Shown: piece after piece, positions 32,199 through 45,290 of the stretch
Position numbering within the stretch: the stretch's first letter is position 1
Layout: every line of letters begins with the position of its first letter
Origin: Zizania palustris
Taxonomy: Eukaryota > Streptophyta > Magnoliopsida > Poales > Poaceae
Length of the DNA: 64,000 nt
Direction of reading: 5' to 3'
Assembly (NCBI GenBank): GCA_019279435.1
Contig: JAAALK010000081.1
Location: 26,562,457 to 26,626,456, forward strand
Position numbers and translations under genes: made by a program
Notes under the pieces: model-generated
Seen by the model: the letters and a program-made list of their open reading frames with translations, nothing else
What the model was told of the DNA's origin: nothing
Database searches by the model: none

Positions 32199-33503
32199 AT
32201 GTGGAGGTTGAAAGATAGCGGCGGAGTGTGGCAGCAGCGACCCGTTGCTGCGGACGAGCAACGGTTTCCTCGGGCGGGCGGTGTGGGAGTTCGACGCCGA
32301 CGCCGGCACGCCGGAGGAGCTCGCCGAGGTGGAGAGGCTCCGCCGCGACTTCACCCGCCGCCGCTTCGAGAGGAAGGAGTCGCAGGACCTCCTCCTCCGC
32401 TGCAGGCACGCTAGCTAGCTCTGATGCCATGCATTTTTCATCTTTTTTTTAAAAAAAAAACACATGAACACGTGGAGTTACATCCATCATATATATCGAT
32501 CTGCTCACTAAAATTGAGTCGACCGTGTATGTATGTGTGCACTTCAACAAGCCGAAACATATTGTTTTGGGTTACTTGCTTCTAGGCTGCCGTTATTTTC
32601 TAATTCATCGGACATACCATTAAAATTTTGACATTTAATTATATGTTTTATTATTTCAAATCCACTCTTTATATCATTTGAGTCCACTTACAGATTCTGA
32701 ATATTGCTCATATGTCATTACTATTTTCATTTCATCATTTTATACCATTACTCTTTTATGAATTTTTGGACTTAATGATATAAAAGAGTGGATTTGAAAT
32801 AGTAACAACATACGAACAAATACCAAATTTTAATGATATTTTTTATAAATAAAAAAATAACGGTAACAGTTAAGCAATTAACCGTATTGTTTTGGGTGTA
32901 AGAAGAGAAAAAAAAATATTCTAACACCCCTAAGGTACGTCAGTACATGGACGTGTAGTAGCAAAAGCACTTTGTTTTCAGGAATCGAGCCTACCACCTC
33001 AAGCCTCTGCAAATCCATTTACCAAACAATTTATTTTTTGATTTTTAGTTGCATCTTCAATAAATATTTGTGCCCTAAACTTTTAGATCTCAAACAAAAA
33101 AAACAAAGTAGAAAGTTATAAATCTCACGGAGATCTACAAAGTTGGTATAAAATTTGACCCCGTCTGGCATCATGTCATGTAAAGTAATTACGATTTTTT
33201 AAAACATGGATAGATAATTCCATTTTTTATTGTTACAAACAACATGTTTTTTTATACATTCTTATCGTTAATACCATCCTTAAATTTTATTAAACGAGGT
33301 ATCTTGTATGTATACAGTATTCGAAATCAAGCATTCCTCAACTAGATGATTCGGCCATCGTGATTCAAGATAACGAAGATATTACAGAAGAAACCATATT
33401 ATCTTCGCTGCGAAGGGCTCTTAATCAATTCTCGGCTTTGCAAGCACACGATGGACATTGGCCCGGTGATTACAGTGGGATCATGTTCATCATGCCACTC
33501 TTG
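32199..33503 (+). pseudogene. OSC-B: OSC remnant, exons 1-2 only
   Basis: Exon 1 at 32199-32405 starts MWRLK. It has one extra A at codon 5-6 (GTTGAAAGATAG) and one missing G near its end (CTCCGCTGCAG), so almost the whole exon is read in the wrong frame. The total stays 207 nt. Exon 2 (33318-33503) is intact and the same as in OSC-A. No exon 3 follows: the block ends at 43360 inside intron 2 and unrelated DNA starts. Both indels are in short runs of one base and could be assembly errors, but the loss of all later exons still makes this a non-functional fragment. Confidence 0.85.
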
Positions 33504-35948
33504 GTACGCACGTAATATATTCAATTTCTTTTCGGGCATTTAATTAATTCTTCGTTAGATGTACTAAGTGGTTTGCTGCATATTCATCTGAGGAATATTC
33601 GATGATTTGCTACTCTTAAAAAGTGATGTTGATTATTATCATTTTGGCTCGTAGTCACAGACCTAGATGTTCCACGCATACGTGACAACTAATCAAATAA
33701 CACAATTTTTTAATGGTAAATCTTCGAATCCTCTTATTTAAAAAGGGTATTGTTTCTTAGAACCATCAAAATCAGTTTTTATTATCGGTACTAGTTTAGC
33801 TCTACCATTACATCTTACATATGGTGTCACCATTTTTATCGATTTATTTGCACACTTTGTCACATACAAATATATATGATTTTACAAAATTGCTTAGAGA
33901 TTAACCTAAGAATCTCTTTGGACTACTCTATTCTATCAAAACCTGCTACGCTCTACGAAATTATCCTAGAAGCAGATAGCAGATATATATATAGGATGGA
34001 GTTATAGCTCCAACGTGGAACTAACAAGCTGCACATGTTTAGCTTACAGACTATGGCCCCGTTTATTTCAACTTTGGATTATAACAATCTAACTTATATA
34101 AAAAAGTTGAGTTCCATCAGCTTACTGGATTGTTATAATATGAGCTTCAACTTATAATAAGTTATTCTATCTGTTTTAGCTTATGAAAAAAGCTGGATTA
34201 TTACAATCCAAAGCTAAAACAAATATGACCTTATTCTGATAGTTTATTATAATTTATAGTGCATATTATAACAATCCAATAAGTTAGTGGAACTCAACTT
34301 TTTTTATAAACTAAATTTTTATAATTTAAAAGTAAAACAAACATGACCTATATTCAAAACGACGTACCTCTCCTAACACCTCACCTTACATCACGTGCAC
34401 ACTGTTTAGATTAATGTAGAAGGAGATTAGAAAGAAAAAAGAAAACGAAAGGGTACGTGTCTAACAGACGACAATATATGACATATAATTACCATTCAAC
34501 TCCACTATTAACAAGTCTAAAAACTCCAATTCGCGGAGCACCTCTTAAGATGTTTCACAAGAAAACATAGAGCAACACTATTTTTTTTTGTTGGATCCGA
34601 AAACCAGAAGTTGGAAGTATTTGCGTAGAAAAGATCTTCACATAGAGCCATTGTTAAGAAGATTTAACTATTTACCATTTAAAAAATTTCACTTGCTCAA
34701 ATGTTACTTTCTTTTAACACGCGTAATTTTTTTTTTGTCATTTTGCAAATTTTTCAAACGACCGTATATATACTCTCGCGATCGTGTCCACGCTGCGCGC
34801 CCTGCCATCCCTCCGCCGCCGGGGCCGCTGGCCGCCCTCTCCCTGCTTGCCTCCTCCGCTCACTTTGAGTTTGCTAGCTAGCTTAGCTAGATCTTATCCT
34901 GTTAATGGTGATCCGGCGGCGACGGGGGCATGCCATTAATCGATTGCATGGCTGAATGCTGTTGCTACGCAAGTAGCTCTCGATGGCTGCACTGCTCGGG
35001 TCGTCGGGCGTTAGTTTATGGGTGGATGCATGGATGGACCTGTGTTGTACACGATCGATGATGATCACCTGTTCAGGTTGCCGATGTCTTCGCCACGCCG
35101 CACAGCGGCTGCAGCCAAGAAGCGACGACGTCGAGGGAGAAGATGAATTTTTTTAAAATTAATATTTTTTTAAAAAATCAAATTTGTACGGCAGTTTGAA
35201 AAAATTTAAAAATAGGTGCCGGTCGGCTAACCATAGGCCGACTGGTACTGATGTGACGCCAGTCGGCTAACTAAGTGTTAATTGGCTGCCACGTGACACC
35301 AGTAGGCCGATGGTTGACCGACCAACACTTATTTTTGAAAATTTTTTAAACCGCCATACAAAATTGTTTTTTAAATACTATTGAAAAAAATTGGAGAAGA
35401 TGAGAGGATGTATGGGTACATAGGTAATTTTGCATTATTTTGCCACGCGTGATGCTGACATGGTAGCAACGCATTATTTCTGGGCTGTAAATGACAAAAA
35501 ATATTATACCAATGTTAAGACTGGTAAAAATTAATTGTAATAAAAAAATCAATTGAACACTTGTTTATATTGTCAAATAATTAAATTTTTGGTTGTTAGA
35601 GTATCTCCAAGAAAAACTCTATAGCGCTCACTTTCCTAAATTTTAGGGAATAAAAATAAAAAATAGCTTTAGCATATATTTTAAAAAGACTTCCAAAAAT
35701 AAAATGTTGGTTGAGAAGGCAATTTGTTAACAAAATATGTTGATTGTTGATTATAGGAGTTTGAATGTTTGATTTAGAGATGCTTAGCACAAGCGTGCTT
35801 TGCTAGAGGTAGTTCATGTTTTTGTAAATTTTGAAATCAACCCATATAAATTTGAAATTTTGAATAAAAAATCTTATGTAAAAAAATGATAGAATACTTT
35901 GGTTGAGATATATATATATTTTTTAAAAAATAGGCATAAACATATTAT

Positions 35949-38900
35949 GTTCAGTTTTGATTGAAAGCCCCAAAAGGTAACCAGTTTATGTGCTAGGGAT
36001 ACCAGCTTATATTCTATCCAGCGGCACGCCACCACAAGAGCCCAAGCTAATAGACCAAACTAGACTATCCCAAGACAAGTTTTTAGACCAAGATTCTCAT
36101 GCAGTTTACAAAACACGGAGATAAACAATCCCATCCAACTTTGCAAAGTCCTAACGCCGACTGGCATCAACATAGAACGAAGATAATGTCAAAACCGTCA
36201 TTTTTCTAAAATATCAAACCGACGAAAGATCTTCAGGCACAAATGAGCAAAACATTACTTCAGCTATCTAGCCCTCTTTCTTGTCTTGCCGCCCTCACTA
36301 GAAGATTGATTTTTGCATGGAGCAAGTCGCAGATTTTCAAGACCTCTTCCTGATGCTGAGCCGGAGACAACATCTCCCACTGAGCTATCAAACAAGTCAT
36401 TTTATAGGGCAAATCAAGGACATTGTTAGACAGATGATTATTAAAACGTAGTTATTTCACATCATCCAAATCGCCCACATCCCTGCAACCATTACCCCAA
36501 GAATCAACTTTTTCTTAGCTTCACTGAAACTATGATCAAAAACTCCAAAGATATTTCTATAACTAGCCGAGCTCTATCGCAACCTAATGCATCCCTAACA
36601 AACAACACAAGAATCTTGCTAAATCACATTGGAACATAGCATGATTCACAGACTCAAGATCCCCACACAACTTATAAGATGGGTTACCCGGCCAATTCTT
36701 TTCTTTAAGGACATCCCCCACTTGGATTTCAATGGGCAGCACATTTCCAAATATGTTTTAAAGTATCATCTCTAACACCTCTGAACGACAACCAATTGTA
36801 CAAAGATTTAGTTGAAAACCCTTTTTTATTTAGGCCCTAAACAACCTTATCCGGGGAATCAGTAATATCCACACTCTTAATCAGCGTTTTAAGCTCAAGC
36901 CACTGACCAAACTCACACTCGTTCAGAGATCTCCTACCAGTTAACATGCCAATCATTAGCCCAGACATAACTCACCAAAGCTTTGGGATTACAACAAATC
37001 TCAAAACCCGTGCAAATCTAATTTTCAGAGGGACCTCACCCAACCAAGTATCCTCCCAAAACATAATGCTTTCACCATTCACTAATTCAAATAAGCAATG
37101 TTTCTGAAAAATCTTATTGAGCTTCATGATTTTAGACCAAAAATAGGACCCCTTCTCCCTTGAACGACAGAAGAGACTGCCATCAAGTATATATTTATTT
37201 CTCAAAATCTCATAACACAACCCATTATGGTTATCTAGGAGCCCAAACAACCATTTATAAAGTAAAGACTTATTCATTGATATGGTGTCTAGGAACCCTA
37301 AGCCTCCAAAATCTTTAGGCATACATACGTTTTTTCAATTAATCATATGATATTTCTTGTTTAGCCCAAGACCATCCCAAAAGAATCTACTCCTGATTTT
37401 ATCTAACTGACGATGAATAGTATCCAGCAATTGAAAAACACCCATGTTGTACGGAGGAATGCTACTGAGACATGAATTGATCATGACCATTCTGCCGCCA
37501 AACGACAAATGACCACATTTCCAAGTTGAGAGTTTCTTTTCCACCTTATGAACTATAGAGTCAAAGTCTGTCTTGGAAGGCTTGGAGTGTCTAATAGGTA
37601 ACCCAAGTAAGAGATGGAAAAAGCACCCAATTTACAATTGAAAACATCAGAAGCTCTCTAGGCTTCTGCATTAGTAACCCCAATAGCAAAAGCTTCACAC
37701 TTTTGATAATTAATTTTTCAGACCAAAGAGTTCCTCAAAGCAGTACAAAGAAACTTGACACTTATAAAATTTCTCTGAGAGTATTCCATCAGTAAAATCG
37801 TATCATCTGCATATTGAAGGTGGGTCAGGACACCTTGAACCAAGTGAGGAGCCAGGCCAGAGAGAAAAGCCTTTTTCTTTGGCTTCAAGGAGCATCTCAG
37901 TTAGGGCATCACTAACCAAGTTAAACAAAAGAGGAGAAAGAGGGTCCCCTTGTCTAACTCCCATATAGGTTCTGAAGAAGCCACCCACTTCTCCATTAAT
38001 ATTCACAGCCACTCTACCCCCAGATATCACTCTCTCAATCCAGTCTATCCAAGTTTGAGAGAACCCCTTCCTTGAAAGCACTTCCAGCAAAAACCTCCAA
38101 TGACTCTGTCATAAGCCTTCTCAAAATCAAGTTTAAGTACTAGCCCCCTATATTTCTGAGTCTTAACTTCATGTAAAATTTCATTGCAAAGAAACCACCC
38201 CTCCAAAATATTTCTTCCTAGGATGAAAGCGGCCTGACAGGGGTCAATTATTTTATCAGTCACCTTAATCAGTCTCATAGTAAGCACTCTAGTGATAATT
38301 TTAAAACACACATTAAACAAGCAAATTGGCCTATACTGTTTTATAGAGCAGGCATCTTTTATTTTGGGGATCAGCACAATCACCCCATAGTTTATCCTCC
38401 CAATATCCAGGTTATTATAAAAGAACCCATCAAGCATCTCTTTGAATTGCTTCCTGAAATAAGCCCAAAAGTTTTAAAAACTGGACTGGAAACCCATATA
38501 AGCCAGGAGCTGAGTTCACTTTCATACCCCTGAAGGCAGAATCTAACTCATCCCAGGAGAAAGGTTTACTCAGTTTCAAGTTATCAACCTCGTCAACTCT
38601 TCTCCTATTATCCCAAAAGTTATCAACAAGGTGAAAATTATTCATGTCTTCAGCCCCAAAGAGTTTATTGTAGTAATAGTAAATGTGGTTTTTGAGCTCT
38701 TCCTCCCCTTGAATCTCAACCCCATCCTCCTCTAAAACTAAAATATATGCTTTCTTTTTCGTACAACACGCTATTTTGTGAAAGAAGCTTGTATTAGCAT
38801 CACCCAAAAGTAGCCATTGTTGACCACTTCTCCTTTACCAAAATTTAGCTTCTTTTTGATACAAATCAGAAGTTTTGTGGTCAAGTATATATCTTTCTTC

Positions 38901-41900
38901 TCATTCTGAATCAGATAAGTCACTTATCTCTGCTTTTCCATCTAGCTCTTTAATTATGTTGAGAAGCTTGTCTCTCTCTCTCTCTAAGGTGTTCTCTTTT
39001 CTAGAATTTAAACACCAACCAGTAATCTTCTCATCAAAATATTACCTTGTCTTTTCCAAAAATCCAGGATTCACTCGTTCCCCCTTCTTAGCCAATTATC
39101 TTGAACACAATATCTGAACCCAACATTTTGCATCCATGAGTTTTCAAACTTGAACTTTTGAAGGTGTTGAGAGTCTTTTTTATCCAAATCCACCACTAGG
39201 GGACAATGGTCAGAACCCATCATATTCAAAGCACAATAGCTAAAGGAAACATCCCATCCCAAGAATTAGAAATCAACACTATGTCAAGAACCTCTCTGGT
39301 TGGTTTGATTTGCCTATTAGACCAAGTAAATTTACAACCCAATCTAGTAACCTCTTGCAACTCAAAATCATTAACATAATCATTAAAAGCTCTGATCATA
39401 TTAAAATCCCCACCAAACATACAAGGAAGCTGCTAATTATTTAGTTTGGTAGAGATTTCCCGAATGAATCTAGCTTTAGCCTCAACAGCAATAGGACCAT
39501 AAATGTTAATTATTTCACCACAACATTTAGAAATTTTAAAGTCCAGACTAATGCTAATAAAAAATTCACCCTGGTCCACGACAATCACTTTAACCAGATC
39601 AAGATTAACACCCATCAACAAATCCCCTATAATGACTAACAACTGGTTTAGTTAGCAAGAAAAAATCTTTCCCCATGCAAAAATCATCCAATTCTTGGGT
39701 AGAAAGCTCTCCCTTAAGGTTTCTTGCAAACAGATGAATCAAATCTATTTCTTATCCATCAAATCTACCAGAAGTTTCTTCCTACCACAGTTTCCCAACC
39801 CACAAATATTCCAAAAAAGAACTTTCATGATAATAACAAATTGCCCCACCCCCTATATCAGGACCAAGTTGCTGATCAACTACAACACTCGTTTGCAATT
39901 CAGATAGATGCACATTAGAAGTTAGACTAGCAGGTTTATCATGATCAGATTTTTTTAGCCATATAGACCAATGCCTGGGCTAATTACTTAGCCTTTATCA
40001 GATTGATGTGTTGATCTACTTCACTATTAGAACCACCTAAGTTTATCTCAGATTCATAAGCGACCGAAACAAGATGGTCAGATGCAACAGATTGAAGAAC
40101 TGTATAACGCGACGTACCTGACACACCATCTTTGAAGCCTGCCCTAATCCGCGCCTTCACCTAGATCGGGACCCCATCTCGTTTAATTCTCGAGCTTCGA
40201 CGAACGGCCACAGGAGAATCTTCTTCTTCCCCTTATCCTTCCGCGACGCCCTAACATTTTTTTGCACTCCTTCCACATTGTTATATAAGGGAACTTCCAT
40301 GTATATAGCAGTAGGTTCCCCCCTTTCTGAGAGAAAGCGACTGTTATAGCTTGAACAGTCAGGATAATCACCTGATTCCAGTTTTGTAGCTTAGATGAAT
40401 CGATAAGTGCCCCCACAGATTGATTGCACACTGCTCCCACCAACATCTCACTTCCCAGTTTCCTACTGGCATTACCAGACGAATTTTCCTCCCAATCCAG
40501 TACTGTTTTCTAGCAACAAGTAATCAGACAAGCATCAACGATCACTAAATATTTGTCTCCTGTCTCATCAACTGAGCACATTTTATTATCCTCTATTGGC
40601 TGAACATAACCCTCCTCAGATTCAGCAATTTGCCCCCAATCATCTTGAGCTTTATGTTCGGTCTGAGTCACATCATCTTTTTTGCTCTAAGATGAGTTCG
40701 AGGACCCAAGAAGTTCTTTGTTAACTTTATCTTTTCCTCTATTAGCATCCTCCATCTCATTCTTGTCACCTCGAATTTTAAACTCATCCGGCTTTGGCCT
40801 ATCAAAACGAACACCACCCAACTCAGACACCTATTTAATCTTGTATCCAGTAGTATTTATGAAGACTTCTGAATAACCCTCAATCTTCCAAGGATCACGA
40901 CATTGAATCTTCACTCTAACTTGTCCAGATCCATTCATACTGCCATCATTAATTTCTACAAGGTTTCCAACCAATCTAGCAATAGAGTTAACATGTTGAG
41001 CCTCTCTAGCTAACAGTGGGATCTCAAACGCTTTAACCCAAACCATTTGTAGTTCTGAAATAGCATTGATAGCACGATCATAAACCCTAATATTTGCTCT
41101 GATTCTGAACTTCTGAAACTCAAAGCACTTTAATCTCGCTAACTCTCATCGAGCTTCTTTAGACGAAAATTCAATCAAATATTGGTCCCTATCAATCTGG
41201 AGGACACTCCACTCCTAGCTAATCGCATATAGATGTTTTAACTCAATCAGGATCTTCGATTCAGAATAGATTCCCTCTTCTACAGTCAAAATACCAGTAA
41301 CCGCAGACTTCATGGACTGGGGATCCAGAACCATAATCACTAGATGATGAAATGCTTGATTCGGCAACCCAAAGCCACAAAGCTCTAGCGTCTGACCCAC
41401 TCTACTTTTTGCCCATCCATCAAAGGGCATTTGATGAGATATGTCCATATTGTATACAAGCAAAACATAAGGTAGGATTCACACAGTTGGCCTGATGGTG
41501 CCCGGACATACCACAATTGAAACAAGTAATTTCTTCAACCTTCGACTCTCTCAAACCCTTAAAATCATGTCGGAACTGAGAGCTCCCTTGTTCTTCATCC
41601 CTCTTCTAGACAAATGATCGTTCCTTCTTCCGAGGACCCTAGATTGCCTCTTATCCCAATCCTTTTAGGGCTTCCCTCTCCCCCATCATCAACACCCAAA
41701 ACATGCTCACGATGACCTCTTCCAGAATCCCTATCAAACATCCTGCGTTTACCACCTCCCGTTCCCTCAGCCCACTTGCGATCCATTGCCGAACCCACAA
41801 CTACTTTCGCGAAGGAGCGAGAGTCAACGAACCTGGGGAAATACACCACACCTTTATCATCGAAGAGCCGAATCACCGGATATCCTCTTACAAGGCCGGA

Positions 41901-42168
41901 AACCCTAGCTCCAGAGCTGGAAAAGAGAGAACGGTTCCTCTGGGAACCCACAACCACGCAGGTTTATCTGAAACCCAAGAGTGACGGTAGAGATCCTCCA
42001 TGTTGAAACCATCGATCAGGCCAAAGTTAACATCATCTAAATCCAAGCCCACGAACCTAGTTTGCCGAGTGTCCGAAGGAATGCACTCGATAACATTAGC
42101 TTTCCGGTAGTGAGAGAAGGTGCCATCCACCTTCGGTGTCATGTTTTTGTTTAGAGAGGTAAGGGGAG
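35949..42168 (-). mobile_element. L1-type LINE, second copy
   Basis: Same element and same insertion point as 6053-12284, with the same CATATTAT flanks (35941-35948, 42169-42176). ORF2 remains lie at 36260-39880 and ORF1 remains at 40183-42142. Here the ORF1 start MTPKVDG is in frame with the following 80 residues. The zinc knuckle and YADD regions are conserved. Still full of stops. Confidence 0.8.
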
Positions 42169-43360
42169 CATATTATAATGAATAAAGGTCCATGGTTGAT
42201 TTTAATGATATGAATTTGATCATATACCTACCTTTTAGATGAAAATTGAGGATTTACCCACCACATCTTAGCGACATGTGAGGTTCACATAGGTCAATGA
42301 CATATGGGCTAGGAGGATAAATCTTCAATTTCTATCTAAATAGAGGATATATAATCAATTTTTCTTTTTAATGATCCCGCAAATTTGTGAATCGCCCAAC
42401 TAAAGTACGAGCGAGAGCGGCCCAAGCCAGCGATGTGCCCTGTTGCCTGTGCGCTCGCCCCGTCTTGCCGCGCCGCCAGACGCTCGGCTGCTCCCGCCGG
42501 CCGCTGCTAGCGGATGGCTGCCCACGCATGCCCCCATCGGGTGGCCCCGCCCGGCCCGGCGAAGCCATCGCCTGGCTTCCATTTTGCTCCGAATTTCGTT
42601 GTGATTTGCTTAATTGGTAAATGCTTACTTTGTGTTGAGTATCTCTGGTTTGTGTTCATGTGGGGTTTGATATATTGTTCTTATATTCTGTCAATTGACG
42701 ATAGCGCAAGGTTTGTGGCAGGATTGATGCATGTTTTATGGTGATTGAAAGTTACTAGAGGCACCAATTCACTATAAGATTATCCATTGCCAATGCGATT
42801 TAACCAATATGATTTTAGGCCATTTTTTCTAACCAAAAATGTCAAAAGAGGTGATTAATAATGTGCTTAAGTTCTGCACTTGGTTTGAAATAATGTTTCT
42901 TAATCCATTATACATCCACAATTCCGTTGAAACTGCGGCGTCTCTATAAATAAGCAGGTGTTCAAGTTCTGCAGTGGTAAACTTAATAAAAATGTACACA
43001 CAAAGCTAGGTTTTGGAAGTTTTACATGTTTTTCATAAAGTCAAAAGGGTGTTTTAAATATAGTAGAGCAGTACTATTGCAATCTTCTATTAATATAAGA
43101 CCATTCTATTTTGAAAAAAATAAGATCTTTCTTTCTTTCTTTCTTGTTTAAACTATTTATATTGTATTTTGTGTAAATTTTGAACTTAATTGTTGATCTA
43201 AGACATTTTATAATGTCGTGACATATTATTGCTATGTTTATATACGAGAGTATTTTTTTGCACTTACCAAATTTTATACGTATATATTGAATTTGCGATG
43301 TTATACAAAAATTGGAGTCTGTAGTGGCTAGGCACACCTAGCGAAAAATTCCAGGCTACC

Positions 43361-44839
43361 ATGCTCATCAGCCCATGCGTGTATGCTGTCGTTTGCAATG
43401 GCTCCTGTTTCTCCAAGTAAAAAAGTGGGTGCTACCACGGATCTAGCATGCATGCATGCATGGGCACGAGAGTCTGAGTCAGCCATGTGTAATGTACTGA
43501 CAGGATAACTATACTACATACCCCCTCCATCTCACAATATAGTCAATTTGAGTTTTTTAGACAAAAATTAGAAGTTTGAAGGTAAAAAATATAAAATTTA
43601 ATGTAAAAGGACGTGAACAAGTTGATATCGGATCCTATCAGAACTCTGTCCGTTAAGCGTGCTCAGGCGAGAGTAGTACCTAGATTAGTGACCTCCCGGG
43701 ACTCCCAAAAAATGTATAAAAGTTGTAATATTTGAGACTATTGATGTCGTTTTTGGTCACACGCGTGGCCTGTGAGTTTTGCTTAACTCCAGTGCAGATC
43801 CTACAATCTTAAAAAGGGTTCTGAGCATGCCAATCAATTTGACCCTATAACTGATAAAGGACAATAAAAGCCTCAGTAGCAACACCGATCGGCTATCGAG
43901 ACGATGACTCTGGTTATAAGAAATATCCACGAAAACTGGCGCTTATCGGTTGTTGGGCTGATAGCGACAACCAGACCATCAGGATCGGTTATGTCATCGG
44001 CCTATGCATATAACATGACATCAGGCCGATGGATATGTAGACAGCACGTCGTGTGCAAAGACTGATGAACAATCCCCAACATCGACGAAATATAGCGTGA
44101 AATTAAAAATAACCTATCGGCTTATATTTCGACAAAAACTAAATCTAGCGTACCAGAGAATGCATCCATACTATCAAACTATCATAATAGCAAGGTTAGA
44201 CTTAACCAATACAATCACTAAATCATGATTGATCAATAATACTTTAACACATCGAGCATGTTTTATTCAGATGAATGGTGCACGATGCAAATCAGATACA
44301 ATAGATCAAGATATTGAACTCAACCGATGAAGCCTTGAAACATGATACCTAACTCACATCAATCTAAGAGATCGTGACGATGTAGCCTTAGGTCTAGCAA
44401 ATACACCAAGATAAAACCGGTGATCGTACCAATCGAGCCAGGACTCCAAGAGATTGCAACGATACAACCTTGAAGGACACCCGATCGGCCAATATGATTG
44501 TTGGGGTGACGTGACTCACCTCTTCGCCGGAAATCGAAACGATATAGCCCAGCTCCAAGTGCTAAGTCCCGCCGGGATTAACCTTGGAAGCCAAGGGTGA
44601 TGATGCGCCGAGAGTAGTTCGTGGTTGTAGTAGTTGTGTAGTCTTTTCTAACTTAGCTAATAGTTACATATTTATAGTCTGGAGACTTTCCGTCCTCTAC
44701 GATGATATCATAATCAATTCTGGATAACCGAAGATAATGTACTTGTCAAACAATGAGCTGTTGTTGGATTGGTTCATGATGCAATTTGGGCAAAAACAGT
44801 GGTGAATAAATTTAATCATTGGTTAGGTGGTACCTATCC
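43361..44839. other. Repeat-like spacer between OSC-B and OSC-C
   Basis: No protein recognised. It includes a Stowaway-like start near 43519 (CCCCCTCCATCTCACAATA), the 5S-like block at 43630, and from about 43880 GATCGGCTATCG/ATCGGCCTAT units of the type seen in grass LTRs. Element ends are not resolved. Confidence 0.4.
43630..43707 (+). pseudogene. 5S rRNA-like block (possible Cassandra LTR trace)
   Basis: GGATCCTATCAGAACTC, then GTTAAGCGTGCTCAGG, then GCGAGAGTAGTACC and GTGACCTCCCGGGA follow the plant 5S rRNA order, including the internal control boxes. The first third of 5S is missing and there are several changes. Cassandra retrotransposons carry 5S sequence in their LTRs, so this may be such an LTR rather than a true 5S gene copy. 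Confidence 0.75.
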
Positions 44840-44846
44840 TATATAT
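44840..44846 (+). promoter_or_regulatory. TATA box of OSC-C
   Basis: TATATATGG followed by GTACGAGCTGCACC, conserved with OSC-A. It lies about 240 bases before the ATG. Confidence 0.6.
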
Positions 44847-44924
44847 GGGTACGAGCTGCACCTTCTTGTTTAGGAATGATTGAAGTACGTTGTTCAAGGA
44901 GTTCTTGATCGGGAGAAAAAACAT

Positions 44925-45062
44925 GTAAGTATGCTTATAATTTTTTTAATAAATCGAAGTTCTTTAATTCTATATTCTACTTTACCTTTATATATTTACA
45001 GCTATTGAGTTTTACAGTCTTAATTATTTACATAAGCTTTAGATTCTAAAAATCACTACTAG
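44925..45062 (+). other. Probable 5' UTR intron of OSC-C
   Basis: Donor ACAT|GTAAGTATG and acceptor CACTACTAG, followed by CTTAACAAGCAACC, at matching places to OSC-A. Confidence 0.4.
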
Positions 45063-45083
45063 CTTAACAAGCAACCAAACAGT

Positions 45084-45290
45084 ATGTGGAGGTTGAAGAT
45101 AGCGGCGGATTGTGGAAGCAGCAACCCGTTGCTACGGACGAGCAATGGTTTCCTTGGACGGGCAGTGTGGGAGTTCGACCCCGACGCCGGCACGCCGGAG
45201 GAGCTCGCCGAGGTGGAGAGGCTCCGCCGCGACTTCACCCGCCGCCGCTTTGAGAGGAAGGAGTCACAGGACCTCCTCCTCCGGCTGCAG
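45084..45290 (+). CDS. OSC-C exon 1
   Basis: 69 codons, MWRLKIAADCGSSNP to LLLRLQ. The donor is CAG|GCACGT, a good GC-donor match (AG|GCAAGT). Confidence 0.85.

Larger units (their letters stand above)
31387..43360. repeat. Segmental duplication, copy 2 (partner 1541-13476)
   Basis: Begins directly after the gap and ends at TTCCAGGCTAC. It keeps two stretches that copy 1 lost: 31477-31507 and about 34012-34046. So it is not a simple error copy. It also carries copies of the MITEs listed for copy 1 (about 31477-31767, 32580-32890, 34066-34350, 35150-35400 and 42212-42360). Confidence 0.88.
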
